From NCBI RefSeq assembly GCF_022429625.1, contig NZ_CP092483.1, positions 4,291,241-4,355,240 of the forward strand: a stretch of 64,000 bases of DNA. The letters are read 5' to 3'. Under the pieces are notes generated by a model. The model made no database searches. It saw nothing but the letters and a program-made list of their open reading frames with translations, and was not told where the DNA came from. Each line of letters begins with the position of its first letter. Position 1 is the first letter of the stretch. A program made the translations under genes and the position numbers. This document shows positions 44,569 through 53,797 of this stretch, in pieces. Source of the stretch: Devosia lacusdianchii (lineage in GTDB: Bacteria; Pseudomonadota; Alphaproteobacteria; Rhizobiales; Devosiaceae).

Positions 44569-45525
44569 TTAGCCGATCGCCTCGGCCTCGCGCACCGCGA
44601 GTTCGGCCAATGCCATTGCCGCCTCGCGGGTTTTGGCGGCGGCGATAAAGCGCCCGTTATGGCAGAAGCTGGCGCCGGCAACACCGCTGGCGGTTTCGAG
44701 ATCGGCATCGGTCAGTCCGGCCCAGGCAGCGGGCAGATCGGCCCGCACCTCGAAGCCATCGTCGCTGCGGCGAATCGTGGTCAGGCACCAGTCCTTGTCA
44801 CGCGGATGGACCACAAAGAGCAGGTGATCGGCACCAGCCTTCACGATGGCCGGGCGGAATGGCATGCCCATCGGCAATTCGAGTATCTTGCGAGGGCCGG
44901 CATCGGCGATCGCCTGCCGCACAATGCCCTCGGCCCGCAATTTCGCGGCGCTCTGGGTGATCCTGGCCTCGACAAAGCTGCGGGCAATGGCGAGGGCGGT
45001 GTGAAATGCTCGGGTTTCGGCCTCGGGATCAGCCTCGTCGAAGACGGGCTTCAGCGTTTCCAGCAGAACCGGCAGCGTCAGGCCGGCCAGCGGGCCGGAC
45101 GGGCTCACCGCGCCATTGTCGACGAGGTCGACGGGCAGCACGAAATTAGTGTCGAACCCGGCATGCAGCGTTTCGATATGGGCTTCGGGCAGCCCAATTG
45201 CGGCCAGGTAATCGCGGCCGAAATGCTTCCACACCAGCCCGAACGAACTGTACGGTTGATCGTCATCCCGCAGCGGCGCGCCGCGCTGGTGATGATCGAA
45301 TATCCCCGCGTCGGCGTCGTAGGCCCCACCCACATCATAGATGATGCGATCTGCACCCGGCGTGATCCACTCCGGCGCCCGGCTGCGCACGATACGCGCC
45401 TGCGGAAAAAGGCGGGTCAGCACCACGCTGGACAGCAATTCGTCAGCGTGGAAGCCACCTGAGTGGGTGACAAGAAAGTCAGGGGACATGCCGAGGGCAC
45501 CTTTGTCTACGGGGTAGTGCTTCAT
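44569..45525 (-). CDS. MYG1 family (UPF0160) metal-dependent protein
   Basis: This 318-residue protein is of the MYG1 family, DHH-like phosphoesterase relatives. The motif VTHSGGFHADELLSSVVLTRLFP is at the start, IFDHHQRGAP near residue 75 and PVDLVDNGA further on, all with metal-binding His and Asp. Eukaryotic members act as RNA exonucleases; the bacterial role is not established. Start sites at 45525 and 45489 are both possible. It converges with the SRPBCC gene, four bases apart. Confidence 0.88.
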   Translation of the reverse strand: MKHYPVDKGALGMSPDFLVTHSGGFHADELLSSVVLTRLFPQARIVRSRAPEWITPGADRIIYDVGGAYDADAGIFDHHQRGAPLRDDDQPYSSFGLVWKHFGRDYLAAIGLPEAHIETLHAGFDTNFVLPVDLVDNGAVSPSGPLAGLTLPVLLETLKPVFDEADPEAETRAFHTALAIARSFVEARITQSAAKLRAEGIVRQAIADAGPRKILELPMGMPFRPAIVKAGADHLLFVVHPRDKDWCLTTIRRSDDGFEVRADLPAAWAGLTDADLETASGVAGASFCHNGRFIAAAKTREAAMALAELAVREAEAIG

Positions 45526-45612
45526 TTTTCGACCGCGGCCGGTCACCGACCACTATCGGATGCATCGTCGCCGTGTCGACAGACTATTGGTGAACCCCGG
45601 CTACCGAGGAAT

Positions 45613-45688
<76 letters not shown>

Positions 45689-45733
45689 ATTCCATTGGGT
45701 CTTCAGAGGGCTAACCCGTCCGAAGCGAGGCGG

Positions 45734-45762
45734 AACCTATTGGATGATCCCGGCCCGCGCAA
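45734..45762 (-). promoter_or_regulatory. Predicted promoter of tRNA-Ala
   Basis: On the - strand TTGCGC (45762-45757) and TAGGTT (45739-45734) are separated by 17 bases, placing the start about 40 bases before the mature tRNA. The -35 element overlaps a 7-bp hairpin (45761-45779). Confidence 0.55.
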
Positions 45763-45787
45763 GTGTCTAAATGACACTTTTTTGTGG

Positions 45788-45812
45788 GGCCGGCTGAACG
45801 GGTCAGCCGGCC
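45788..45812 (-). terminator. Hairpin after TIGR02300 gene
   Basis: A perfect 10-bp stem GGCCGGCTGA/TCAGCCGGCC (45788-45797 with 45803-45812) lies 17 bases after the stop of the acidic protein gene. There is no T tract on the - strand side. Confidence 0.6.
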
Positions 45813-45828
45813 AAAACATCATGCAAAA

Positions 45829-46230
45829 TCAACGCTCTTCGTCGCCACCAACGTCAAAGCCGAGTTCGTCGTCTTCGTCTTCTTCTTCGAGGAACACGTC
45901 CTCGTCGTCGTCGCCGAGCTCTTCATCCACCTCGACATCGTCGGTCTCGGGAATTTCCTCGTCGCCGGCTTCCTCGGCGTCGGCATCCTCGAGCGAAACG
46001 ATCTCGGGCGCTGCGACGTCCTCGACTTCCTCTTCTTCTTCCGTCTCGTCCTCGTCATCCACCTTGCGGGCAGTCGTGGGAGAAGGCTTGCCGGCGAGAA
46101 CCTGCTCGAAATAGGAGCGCGGATAGCTCTTGCCGGTATAAGGCGAGACGATCGGATCCATGTTGAGATCGTAGAACTTCTTGCCCGTATCGGGATCGGT
46201 CCGTTTGGTGCCGCGTTCGGAACTGGCCAT
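45829..46230 (-). CDS. TIGR02300 family acidic protein
   Basis: This 133-residue protein matches the alphaproteobacterial TIGR02300 family. A conserved N-terminal head (RGTKRTDPDTGKKFYDLNMDPIVSPYTGKSYPRSYFEQ) is followed by a long, highly acidic tail of Glu and Asp, probably disordered. Its function is unknown. The start is the ATG at 46230; an upstream GTG frame is unlike the family. The family is typically located beside aroA, and here it is divergent from aroA. Confidence 0.92.
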   Translation of the reverse strand: MASSERGTKRTDPDTGKKFYDLNMDPIVSPYTGKSYPRSYFEQVLAGKPSPTTARKVDDEDETEEEEEVEDVAAPEIVSLEDADAEEAGDEEIPETDDVEVDEELGDDDEDVFLEEEDEDDELGFDVGGDEER

Positions 46231-46392
46231 CGATGTTCCTCGTCGTAAGGTTTGTGGGGCTTTGGGGCCCGGTTCGGTCCGTCCGGTTATGGGCAAACCC
46301 CGCCCCTGTCAAACCGAAAATGTGGAGAGCTGCTTCCCGCGTCGAGCGGGCGATGGCATATCCGGGTTTCGCCGTGCTAAGCCCGACCGGTC

Positions 46393-47736
46393 ATGACCGA
46401 TCCCCTGCCCACTGCCGTACCCCTCGCCGCCCACGGCGCCGACCCGCTGACCGGCCGCTTCGCCACCCCGGGCGACAAGGCCATCTCGCACCGCGTGCTG
46501 ATCTTGGCGGCGATGGCTGTCGGGCGCTCCAGCATCGAGGGGCTGCTCGAAGCCGAGGACGTGATGGCGACCGCTGCGGCGCTGCGCCAGCTTGGCGTCC
46601 ACATCGACCGGCGCGACGCCGGGTGGGAGGTGCAGGGCCAGGGGACCGGTGGCCTCCTGGAGCCGGCCGGTCCGCTCGAACTGGGCAATTCGGGCACCGG
46701 CGCCCGGCTGCTGCTGGGCCTGCTCGCACCCTATGCCTTTGCTTTCACCGTCAACGGCGGCGCCACGCTGACCCGGCGCCCGATGCAGCCCCTTCTGGAT
46801 GCTCTGGCCCAGACCGGCGTCAGCGTGGTTTCCAGCGACGACGGCAACTTGCCGGTCACCCTGCGCGGCCCGCTCGTGCCGCTGCCGATCGATCACGTGA
46901 TGGCTGCGCCTTCCGAGCAGATCAAATCGGCGCTGCTGCTGGCCGGCCTCGGCATTGGCGGCACCACCCGTATCGTCGAGTTGGTGCCGACCCGCGACCA
47001 TACCGAAAAACTGTTGGCCGAATTCGGTGCCGCAATAACGGTCACATCGGACGATGCGGGGGTGACGACCATCCTCCTGGCTGGATTGCCCGAACTGGCC
47101 CCGCGCCGCGTAACGGTCCCGGGCGATCCGTCCTCTGCTGCCTATGCCATCCTCGCGGCACTGATCGTGCCGGGGTCTGACCTGCTGGTCGAGAACGTGC
47201 TGGTCAATCCCACGCGCACCGGACTCATCGATACGCTGCTCGAAATGGGCGGCGACATCCAGTTCCTCAACCAGCGCGAGGCGGGCGGCGAACATGTCGC
47301 CGACCTCCGCGTGCGCTCTTCGCGCATGAAGGGGGTGCGCGTCGACGCCATGCATGCCGCAGCCATGCTCGACGATATTCCCGCGCTCGCCATCGCCGCC
47401 GCCTACGCACAGGGCGAAACCGTCATTGATGGCCTCGCCGAACTGCGCGACCAGGAATGCGACCGTCTGGCCGCGACGGCAGCCGGGCTCGCTGCCAACA
47501 AGGTCACCGTCGCCGAAGGGGATGCCAGCCTCACCATTGGCGGCATCGGTAAGGTGGATGGCGGCGGCACCGTATTGACGCGGCACGATCATCGCATCGC
47601 CATGAGCTTTCTGGTGCTCGGGCTCGCCAGCCGCCACAAGGTGACGGTCGACGATAGCACCGCAATTGCCGCGAGTTTTCCCGGTTTCGTCGATGCCATG
47701 ACAGCGCTCGGCGCACGCTTCGAGCCGGTCCGCTAG
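46393..47736 (+). CDS. aroA: 3-phosphoshikimate 1-carboxyvinyltransferase (EPSP synthase)
   Basis: AroA joins PEP to shikimate-3-phosphate in the chorismate pathway. The 447-residue protein is full length: GDKAISHRVLILAAMAVGRS, ELGNSGTGARLLLGLLAPY, EPSEQI-type KSALLLAGL and DHRIAMSFLVLGLAS. It is followed after 83 bases by cmk and then rpsA, the usual bacterial order. It diverges from the TIGR02300 gene, with a 162-base GC-rich spacer. Confidence 0.98.
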   Translation: MTDPLPTAVPLAAHGADPLTGRFATPGDKAISHRVLILAAMAVGRSSIEGLLEAEDVMATAAALRQLGVHIDRRDAGWEVQGQGTGGLLEPAGPLELGNSGTGARLLLGLLAPYAFAFTVNGGATLTRRPMQPLLDALAQTGVSVVSSDDGNLPVTLRGPLVPLPIDHVMAAPSEQIKSALLLAGLGIGGTTRIVELVPTRDHTEKLLAEFGAAITVTSDDAGVTTILLAGLPELAPRRVTVPGDPSSAAYAILAALIVPGSDLLVENVLVNPTRTGLIDTLLEMGGDIQFLNQREAGGEHVADLRVRSSRMKGVRVDAMHAAAMLDDIPALAIAAAYAQGETVIDGLAELRDQECDRLAATAAGLAANKVTVAEGDASLTIGGIGKVDGGGTVLTRHDHRIAMSFLVLGLASRHKVTVDDSTAIAASFPGFVDAMTALGARFEPVR

Positions 47737-47819
47737 CGGACAACAAATTTGCCCGCCGGCATTTTCGCCGGTCGGCGATTGTGCCAAAGGCTAATCGGCC
47801 ATCACAAAGGAAGATCGGG

Positions 47820-48461
47820 ATGATCATTGCCGTCGACGGACCAGCCGCATCGGGCAAGGGCACCCTGGCATCCGGCCTCGCTCGGCATTATGGCCTGCCC
47901 TATCTCGATACCGGCCTGCTGTACCGCGCTGTCGGCCGCGCCGTGGCTTCCGAAGAGGACAAACCCGGCTTCGAGGCCGCAGCGATTGCCGCAGCAAAGG
48001 CGCTCGACGCCAGCCACCTGATCGACATTGCCGAACTGGGCTCGGCCCGCTCAGGCGTGTTGGCCAGCAAGGTCGCGGTGATCGGCGCCGTGCGCACGGC
48101 CCTGTTCGACTACCAGCGCAATTTCGCCACCCAGCCCGGCGGCGCCGTGCTCGATGGACGCGATATCGGCACCAAGATCTGCCCCGAGGCTGACGTAAAA
48201 CTCTTCATCCAGGCCGATAGCAAGGCCCGCATGGAGCGTCGGGCCCGCCAACTTGAATCCCGCGGCCTGGTAGTTGACCGCTACGCGCTCTACCACCAGA
48301 TAGAGGAGCGGGACGCCCGCGACATGGCCAATCCCAATGGCGGCTTCTACAAAGCTGATGACGCGCACTTGCTCGACACCACGCTTCTCGATATAGAGGC
48401 CGCACTCCGCGCAGCCATCGCGATTGTCGATGGGACCATGGCGCGCAAGGCAGGGCGATAA
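47820..48461 (+). CDS. cmk: Cytidylate kinase
   Basis: Cmk phosphorylates CMP and dCMP. The 213-residue protein has the P-loop VDGPAASGKGTLASGLARHYG, YLDTGLLYRAVG and DGRDIGTKICPEADVKLFIQA. The ATG at 47820 follows AAGGAAG; an upstream in-frame ATG at 47781 would add a non-family N-terminus. It lies between aroA and rpsA. Confidence 0.97.
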   Translation: MIIAVDGPAASGKGTLASGLARHYGLPYLDTGLLYRAVGRAVASEEDKPGFEAAAIAAAKALDASHLIDIAELGSARSGVLASKVAVIGAVRTALFDYQRNFATQPGGAVLDGRDIGTKICPEADVKLFIQADSKARMERRARQLESRGLVVDRYALYHQIEERDARDMANPNGGFYKADDAHLLDTTLLDIEAALRAAIAIVDGTMARKAGR

Positions 48462-48630
48462 GCCTTAATCCAACCTTGTGCGATCAGGCCCCGGCCATCA
48501 CCCAGCGTAGCGTGCCGGAACCTATCTCAAATCAACTGTTCGATCGGGCGTTCGCGCGCCGGCATACTCGTTTTGCGAGATGGCGGACCTCGGTCTCAAC
48601 CTCAAGCCCCCGGTGCAACGGAGAAGATAT

Positions 48631-50334
48631 TTGGCACAGCAAACTGTGACGAAAGAAGATTTTGAATCGCTGCTGATGGACTCGTTCGTTGACAACGAGC
48701 CGCTAGAGGGCGCCGTCGTCAAGGGCACCGTCGTTGCGATCGAAAAGGACCTGGCGATCATCGACGTCGGTCTCAAGACCGAAGGCCGTATCGCGCTGAA
48801 GGAATTCGGCCAGGCCGGCCGTGACGGCACCATCACCGTTGGCTCGATCGTCGAGGTCTATGTTGACCGCGTCGAAAACGCCGCTGGCGAAGCCGTGCTG
48901 TCGCGCGAGAAGGCTCGCCGCGAAGAGAGCTGGGTCAAGCTCGAAGAAATGTACAACAACAATGAGCGCGTTGAAGGCACCATCTTCAACCAGGTCAAGG
49001 GTGGTTTCACCGTCGACCTCGAAGGCGCCATTGCCTTCCTGCCGCGTTCGCAGGTCGATATCCGCCCGATCCGCGATATCGCGCCGCTCATGAACGTGCC
49101 GCAGCCGTTCCAGATTCTGAAGATGGACAAGCGTCGCGGCAATATCGTTGTCTCGCGTCGTGCCATCCTCGAAGAATCGCGTGCTGAACAGCGTTCGGAA
49201 ATCGTCCAGCAGCTCGAAGAGGGCCAGGTTGTCGACGGCGTGGTCAAGAACATCACCGACTACGGTGCGTTCGTTGATCTCGGCGGCATCGACGGTCTGC
49301 TGCACGTCACCGACATCGCATGGCGTCGTGTGAACCACCCGTCCGAAGTGCTGACGATCGGCGAGACCATCAAGGTCCAGATCGTTCGCATCAACCACGA
49401 GTCTCACCGTATCTCGCTCGGCATGAAGCAGCTTCAGGCCGATCCGTGGGATGGCATCGAAGCCAAGTACCCGATCGAAGCCAAGTTCACCGGCCGCGTC
49501 ACCAACATCACCGACTACGGTGCGTTCGTGGAACTGGAGCCGGGCATCGAAGGCCTGATCCACGTCTCCGAAATGAGCTGGACCAAGAAGAACGTCCACC
49601 CCGGCAAGATCGTCTCGACCTCCCAGGAAGTCGAAGTCGTCGTGCTTGAGGTCGATCCGGACAAGCGCCGTATCTCGCTCGGTCTCAAGCAGACCCTGCA
49701 GAACCCGTGGGAATCCTTCGCCGAGAAGTTCCCCGTCGGTTCGGTCATCGAAGGCGAAGTCAAGAACAAGACCGAATTCGGTCTGTTCATCGGCCTCGAC
49801 GGCGATGTCGACGGCATGGTCCACCTTTCGGACCTCGACTGGCAGAAGTCGGGCGAAATCGCTCTGGAAGACTACAACCGCGGTGACATGGTTTCGGCCA
49901 AGGTCCTCGACGTTGACGTCGAAAAGGAACGCATCAGCCTCGGCATCAAGCAGCTCGCCACCGGCGAAGTTGCCGATACGGCCGGTTCTGAAGGCGGCAT
50001 CAAGAAGGGTTCGGTCGTGACCGGTACCGTCATCGAAGTCAACGATGGGGGCATTGAAGTCCGTATCGCCGACAGCGAAATGACCGCCTTCATCCGTCGT
50101 GCTGATCTCAGCCGCGACCGCAACGACCAGCGTCCGGAGCGTTTCTCCAAGGGCGAAAAGGTCGACGCACGCGTCACCCAGTACGATCGCAAGACCCAGC
50201 GCATCCAGCTGTCGATCAAGGCACTCGAGATCGCCGAGGAAAAGGAAGCCGTGGCTGCCTATGGTTCGTCGGATTCGGGCGCTTCGCTCGGCGACATCCT
50301 GGGCGCTGCGCTCAAGGATCGCGACACCAAGTAA
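48631..50334 (+). CDS. rpsA: 30S ribosomal protein S1
   Basis: S1 is the large RNA-binding protein that helps mRNA load on the 30S subunit. The 567-residue protein has six S1 repeats. I placed the start at TTG 48631 because GGAG lies before it and the sequence then begins AQQTVTKEDFESLLMDSF, as in other alphaproteobacteria. An ATG at 48580 would add 17 residues with no family match. The first domain shows DVGLKTEGRIALKEFG and the later repeats contain ITDYGAFVDLGGIDG and ITDYGAFVELEPGIEG. A terminator follows. Confidence 0.97.
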   Translation: MAQQTVTKEDFESLLMDSFVDNEPLEGAVVKGTVVAIEKDLAIIDVGLKTEGRIALKEFGQAGRDGTITVGSIVEVYVDRVENAAGEAVLSREKARREESWVKLEEMYNNNERVEGTIFNQVKGGFTVDLEGAIAFLPRSQVDIRPIRDIAPLMNVPQPFQILKMDKRRGNIVVSRRAILEESRAEQRSEIVQQLEEGQVVDGVVKNITDYGAFVDLGGIDGLLHVTDIAWRRVNHPSEVLTIGETIKVQIVRINHESHRISLGMKQLQADPWDGIEAKYPIEAKFTGRVTNITDYGAFVELEPGIEGLIHVSEMSWTKKNVHPGKIVSTSQEVEVVVLEVDPDKRRISLGLKQTLQNPWESFAEKFPVGSVIEGEVKNKTEFGLFIGLDGDVDGMVHLSDLDWQKSGEIALEDYNRGDMVSAKVLDVDVEKERISLGIKQLATGEVADTAGSEGGIKKGSVVTGTVIEVNDGGIEVRIADSEMTAFIRRADLSRDRNDQRPERFSKGEKVDARVTQYDRKTQRIQLSIKALEIAEEKEAVAAYGSSDSGASLGDILGAALKDRDTK

Positions 50335-50354
50335 TTTGGTGCATGCACAACTTC

Positions 50355-50390
50355 AGGGCCCGCGCTTCACAGCGCGGGCCTTTTGCTTTT
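50355..50390 (+). terminator. Intrinsic terminator of rpsA
   Basis: A perfect 10-bp stem GGCCCGCGCT/AGCGCGGGCC (50357-50366 with 50371-50380, loop TCAC) is followed by TTTTGCTTTT. It lies ten bases before the GNAT start, so that gene may depend on read-through. Confidence 0.88.
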
Positions 50391-50400
50391 TAAGAGAGGC

Positions 50401-50904
50401 ATGAACAAAGCAATGCACTGGCGGGCCCTGACCACGCTCGACCTGCCGGCGGTCGAGACGATCGCTGCCGCTGTGCATCCCCACTTTCCCGAGGACACGA
50501 CGATCTTCGCCGAACGCCAGCGGCTCTATCCCGATGGAACGCGGCTGCTCGAGGTGGATGGCGCCCCCGCCGGCTACGTCTTCTCCCACCCCTGGCATTT
50601 CCAGACGCTGCCGCCGCTCAACTCGCTGCTGGGCGCCATTCCCGCCGATGCCGACACCTACTACCTGCACGATCTGGCCCTGCTGCCGGCGGCGCGTGGC
50701 ACCGGGGCGGCGGCCATGATCGTCGGCGATATCCTGCGCCATGCACGAAGCGCCGGCTTCGCCACGATGAGTCTTGTCGCCGTCAATGGCTCGCTGCCCT
50801 TCTGGCACAAGCACGGCTTCCGGGCGCAAACCGTGCCCGAATTGGCCGAAAAGCTCGCCAGCTACGAAGATGCCGCCCGCTTCATGGTCAAGCCTCTGGG
50901 CTGA
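50401..50904 (+). CDS. GNAT family N-acetyltransferase
   Basis: This is a 167-residue GNAT protein with YLHDLALLPAARGTGAAAMIVGDIL (the acetyl-CoA site, R-G-T-G form). A C-terminal strand with SLVAVNGSLPFWHKHGFRAQ follows, which is clear for the fold. The substrate is unknown. AGAGG precedes the ATG at 50401. Its 3' end overlaps the convergent methyltransferase gene by 17 bases. Confidence 0.88.
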   Translation: MNKAMHWRALTTLDLPAVETIAAAVHPHFPEDTTIFAERQRLYPDGTRLLEVDGAPAGYVFSHPWHFQTLPPLNSLLGAIPADADTYYLHDLALLPAARGTGAAAMIVGDILRHARSAGFATMSLVAVNGSLPFWHKHGFRAQTVPELAEKLASYEDAARFMVKPLG

Positions 50905-51658
50905 TCTGGCCCCGGCGCGTCGCAACGGTGACGATGCGCTCACTGGTGGTGTCTGCCCCGACCTCGGTGCCCAGGTCGTAGTCCGAGAAGAAGCGCACTG
51001 AGCCCCAGCCATTCTCCGCCATCAGCGCCTCGGCACTTGGCGGATCGTGCCCGGCCAGATCGAAGTCGATCTTGGTCGTTTCTCCCTGCCCGGCATAGGT
51101 CCAGCGGCACTTGATGGTTCGGTCTGCGCTGGCTCGGTAGCTTTCGTGCAGAGTGAAATGCGGCAACTGCACCTGCCGCTCCAGTGACCCCGCCTGTGCG
51201 ATCCAGCGCCAGTTGAATGTATCGTAGATCAGGCTGGCTCCAGGCTGCGCCAGCGCGGCGCATTGGCGGAGAATGCTAGCCTCCGTGGCGTTGTCGAAAT
51301 AGCCCAGCGACGTATAGGGCCGCACGATTGTGCTGAAGCTGTTGGCCGCGAAATGGGCCTGGAGCTTGCGCATATCGCCCTGCACCAGGCTTATCTTGTC
51401 GAGGCCGCTCACCCGCTTCTCGGCCAGCCGCAGCAGCGGCGCTGAATAATCAAAGCCCACACAGGCGCTGAAAATCCGGTGCAGGATGGGCAGGAAACGG
51501 CCGGTGCCGCAGGCCAGATCGAGGCAGCGATCGCGTTGGGTGGCAGCGCTGACGCCGATGATAAAGGCCGCAAATCCCGGCGGAATGGTTCGCGCGTCGG
51601 CAATCGCCGCGAACCGGTCCGGGTGGTTGATGAACATCTGGTCGCGCCAGTCGGTCAA
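50888..51658 (-). CDS. Class I SAM-dependent methyltransferase
   Basis: This 256-residue protein has the SAM motif CLDLACGTGRFLPILH near residue 52, VGFDYSAPLLRLAEKRV and LVQGDMRKL, with IVRPYTSLGYFDN after the fold's fourth strand. These fit small class I methyltransferases; the substrate is unknown. The likely start is TTG at 51658, which overlaps the stop of the upstream two-TM gene (TTGA). An ATG at 51715 or 51637 is also possible. Coupling to that gene suggests a shared role. Confidence 0.8.
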   Translation of the reverse strand: MTDWRDQMFINHPDRFAAIADARTIPPGFAAFIIGVSAATQRDRCLDLACGTGRFLPILHRIFSACVGFDYSAPLLRLAEKRVSGLDKISLVQGDMRKLQAHFAANSFSTIVRPYTSLGYFDNATEASILRQCAALAQPGASLIYDTFNWRWIAQAGSLERQVQLPHFTLHESYRASADRTIKCRWTYAGQGETTKIDFDLAGHDPPSAEALMAENGWGSVRFFSDYDLGTEVGADTTSERIVTVATRRGQISPEA

Positions 51659-52419
51659 GGCACCCGGCTTTCCGGCCCCAGATCCACGACAATGCGGCCG
51701 AAATTCTTCTGCCATTCGCCGTAAAGGCGCGCATTCTCGGCCTCGGGAACGCTGCCGACCGGCACGGGGACGCTGGTCAACGGCGTCTGGCTCAGCAGCG
51801 ATGGGACGATCAGGTCGTCGCCATCCCAGGATTTGAGCAGTGACGTTCCGGCGAACTTGGTGCGGAACTGGTCGCCGCCATGGGGGAAGACCTGCACGAT
51901 CGGCGGCTCGGCGCCGGCTGACGCGCGTTGCACCAGGATGAGGCGTTGCGCGGAAACGAACCCCTCTATCCGATAGACCACCGTGCCTTGCCCGCTGGGT
52001 CGATCGACGCTGATGGCGCAGGTCAGCTTGCCGGGCGTTTCGATGAGATCGAAATTGTAGACCCGGTAGCGCCAGACCGCCACGCCATCGGTGACCGTGC
52101 GGAAATAGTGGTGCATGGGACGACGGTAGAAATCGAGTACGTCGTCGGCGCTGTAGATCGATGATTGCAGCGTGTTGTGCAGCAGCGTCTTGATCTGGTG
52201 CAGGTGCGTGGCATCGAACAGCGACCCGAACGCCATGCCGATCGCCACGCCCAGGATCGAGCTTCCGAAGGGCAGCACGATCTCGTAGGTCATCGGGCTG
52301 ACCGGCCGCAGCAACACGCCGACCAGGATCATCAGCAACCCGGCCAGGATGGCCAGGATCAAGAAAGAAACACTTTGTCGTTTGATATAGCGCTCGATTG
52401 AGTCTGCTATCTTGGTCAT
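51655..52419 (-). CDS. Two-TM protein with predicted beta-rich domain, unknown function
   Basis: I do not recognise this 254-residue protein. Residues about 17-36 and 47-68 are membrane segments (SFLILAILAGLLMILVGVLL, then ILGVAIGMAFGSLFDATHL). The remaining 185 residues look cytoplasmic and beta-rich, with a GVAVWRYRVYNFDL strand that resembles the G-x-W start of lipocalin-like barrels, and CAISVDRPSGQGTVVYRIEGFV. The ATG at 52419 follows a G-rich site. Its stop overlaps the methyltransferase start, and it is divergent from sppA. Confidence 0.7.
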   Translation of the reverse strand: MTKIADSIERYIKRQSVSFLILAILAGLLMILVGVLLRPVSPMTYEIVLPFGSSILGVAIGMAFGSLFDATHLHQIKTLLHNTLQSSIYSADDVLDFYRRPMHHYFRTVTDGVAVWRYRVYNFDLIETPGKLTCAISVDRPSGQGTVVYRIEGFVSAQRLILVQRASAGAEPPIVQVFPHGGDQFRTKFAGTSLLKSWDGDDLIVPSLLSQTPLTSVPVPVGSVPEAENARLYGEWQKNFGRIVVDLGPESRVP

Positions 52420-52467
52420 GGCACCCCCATTGCCGCTGATCGCAGTCATCATGTATCCAATTGCCGC

Positions 52468-53445
52468 GTGCGACAATGCCGTGCCGCTACCGAGGAGGCG
52501 ACCGTTTCCGATCTTCCAGAACAGGCTCACACCACCATAGCCGCCGAGACCTATCGCAAGTCGCGTGGGCTGTGGCGCGTGCTGGCCTTCATCGCGCTGG
52601 CCGTCGCGGTCATTGCCCTGCTGGGTCGTTTCGCCTTGCCGCAAGGTCAGGCCGGCGATTACATCGCCCGGTTGGTCATTGATGGCACCATCGCCACCAA
52701 TCCCGAGCGCCTGGCGGCGATCGAGGACCTGGCTGAGGACGATGCGGTCAAAGCTGTGATCATCGCCATCAATTCTCCCGGCGGCACCACGGCTGGTGGT
52801 GAGGAGCTCTATGAAGCGCTGGGCCACCTGCGCGAGAAGAAGCCGACGGTCGCCGTTATCAATGAGCTGGGCGCCTCGGCGGCCTATATGACCGCCATCG
52901 CCACCGACCGCATTTTCGCGCGGCGGCTCTCCATCGTCGGTTCGATCGGCGTCCTCTGGCAGCACGTCAATGCCGGCAAGCTCCTCGAAACCGTCGGTAT
53001 CGACCTCGACAAGGTCGCCTCGGGGCCGCTCAAGGCGGAGCCGGACTTCGATGAGCCGATGGACGGAGCGCCCCGCGCCTCGATTGCTGCACTGGTCGAT
53101 GACAGCTTCCAGTGGTTCGTCGACGTCGTCGCCGAGCGGCGCGGCATGCCGCGCCCCGCCGCACTGGCCCTGGCTGACGGCCGAGTCGTTTCCGGACGCG
53201 TCGGCGTCGAATCGGGCCTGATCGACGCCATCGGTGGGGAACTTGAGGCCCTGGCCTGGCTCGAAGCCGAGCGCGATGTGCCCGCCGACCTCGATGTCAG
53301 GACCGTCTGGCCCTATCCGGAACAGGGGTTTGACCTGCTTGGCACCTTCCTCAATAGCCAGGCGCGCGCTGCGCTGGGACTGCCCGAAGGGTCCATCATG
53401 CTTGACGGGCTGGTCTCGCTTTGGCAGGTTGGCTCGCGCTCCTGA
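52468..53445 (+). CDS. sppA: Signal peptide peptidase SppA (S49 family)
   Basis: This is a 325-residue S49 peptidase of the short type, with one N-terminal membrane segment ([17 protein letters not shown]). The family core is [21 protein letters not shown], and the nucleophile Ser lies in [20 protein letters not shown]. The predicted catalytic Lys is in SGPLKAEPD. Such enzymes clear cleaved signal peptides. The start is a GTG at 52468; no better start is seen. It leads into ihfB 38 bases later. Confidence 0.93.
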   Translation: MRQCRAATEEATVSDLPEQAHTTIAAETYRKSRGLWRVLAFIALAVAVIALLGRFALPQGQAGDYIARLVIDGTIATNPERLAAIEDLAEDDAVKAVIIAINSPGGTTAGGEELYEALGHLREKKPTVAVINELGASAAYMTAIATDRIFARRLSIVGSIGVLWQHVNAGKLLETVGIDLDKVASGPLKAEPDFDEPMDGAPRASIAALVDDSFQWFVDVVAERRGMPRPAALALADGRVVSGRVGVESGLIDAIGGELEALAWLEAERDVPADLDVRTVWPYPEQGFDLLGTFLNSQARAALGLPEGSIMLDGLVSLWQVGSRS

Positions 53446-53483
53446 TCAAGGGAGTGCGGACGGCCTCGCAACTGGAGCCAGGG

Positions 53484-53765
53484 ATGATCAAGTCGGAACT
53501 CGTCGAGAAACTCGCGGCGGAAAATCCGCATCTGTTCCAGCGTGATATCGAAAACATCGTCAATGCCATCCTCGACGAAGTCGGGGACGCCATGGCCCGC
53601 GGCGACCGCGTCGAATTGCGCGGTTTCGGGGCTTTCTCCGTCAAGAATCGCCCGGCGCGCGTCGGGCGCAATCCCCGCACCGGTGAACAGGTCGATGTCG
53701 GCGAGAAATATGTGCCGCAATTCAAGGCCGGCAAGGAAATCCGCGAGCGGCTCAACCGCACGTAA
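53484..53765 (+). CDS. ihfB: Integration host factor beta subunit
   Basis: IHF bends DNA as a heterodimer. The 93-residue protein begins [30 protein letters not shown] and has the DNA-contact arm [23 protein letters not shown]. The ATG at 53484 has GGAG upstream. Beta rather than alpha is inferred from the [11 protein letters not shown] start and the sppA neighbour. lapA follows after 32 bases. Confidence 0.95.
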   Translation: MIKSELVEKLAAENPHLFQRDIENIVNAILDEVGDAMARGDRVELRGFGAFSVKNRPARVGRNPRTGEQVDVGEKYVPQFKAGKEIRERLNRT

Positions 53766-53797
53766 CGGCACCAGGGTGCCATCGGACAGAACGGCTA

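Noticed and set aside
45829..46060. Acidic low-complexity repeat as a possible tandem repeat
   Set aside because: It is the Glu/Asp tail typical of TIGR02300 proteins and not a nucleotide-level repeat array.
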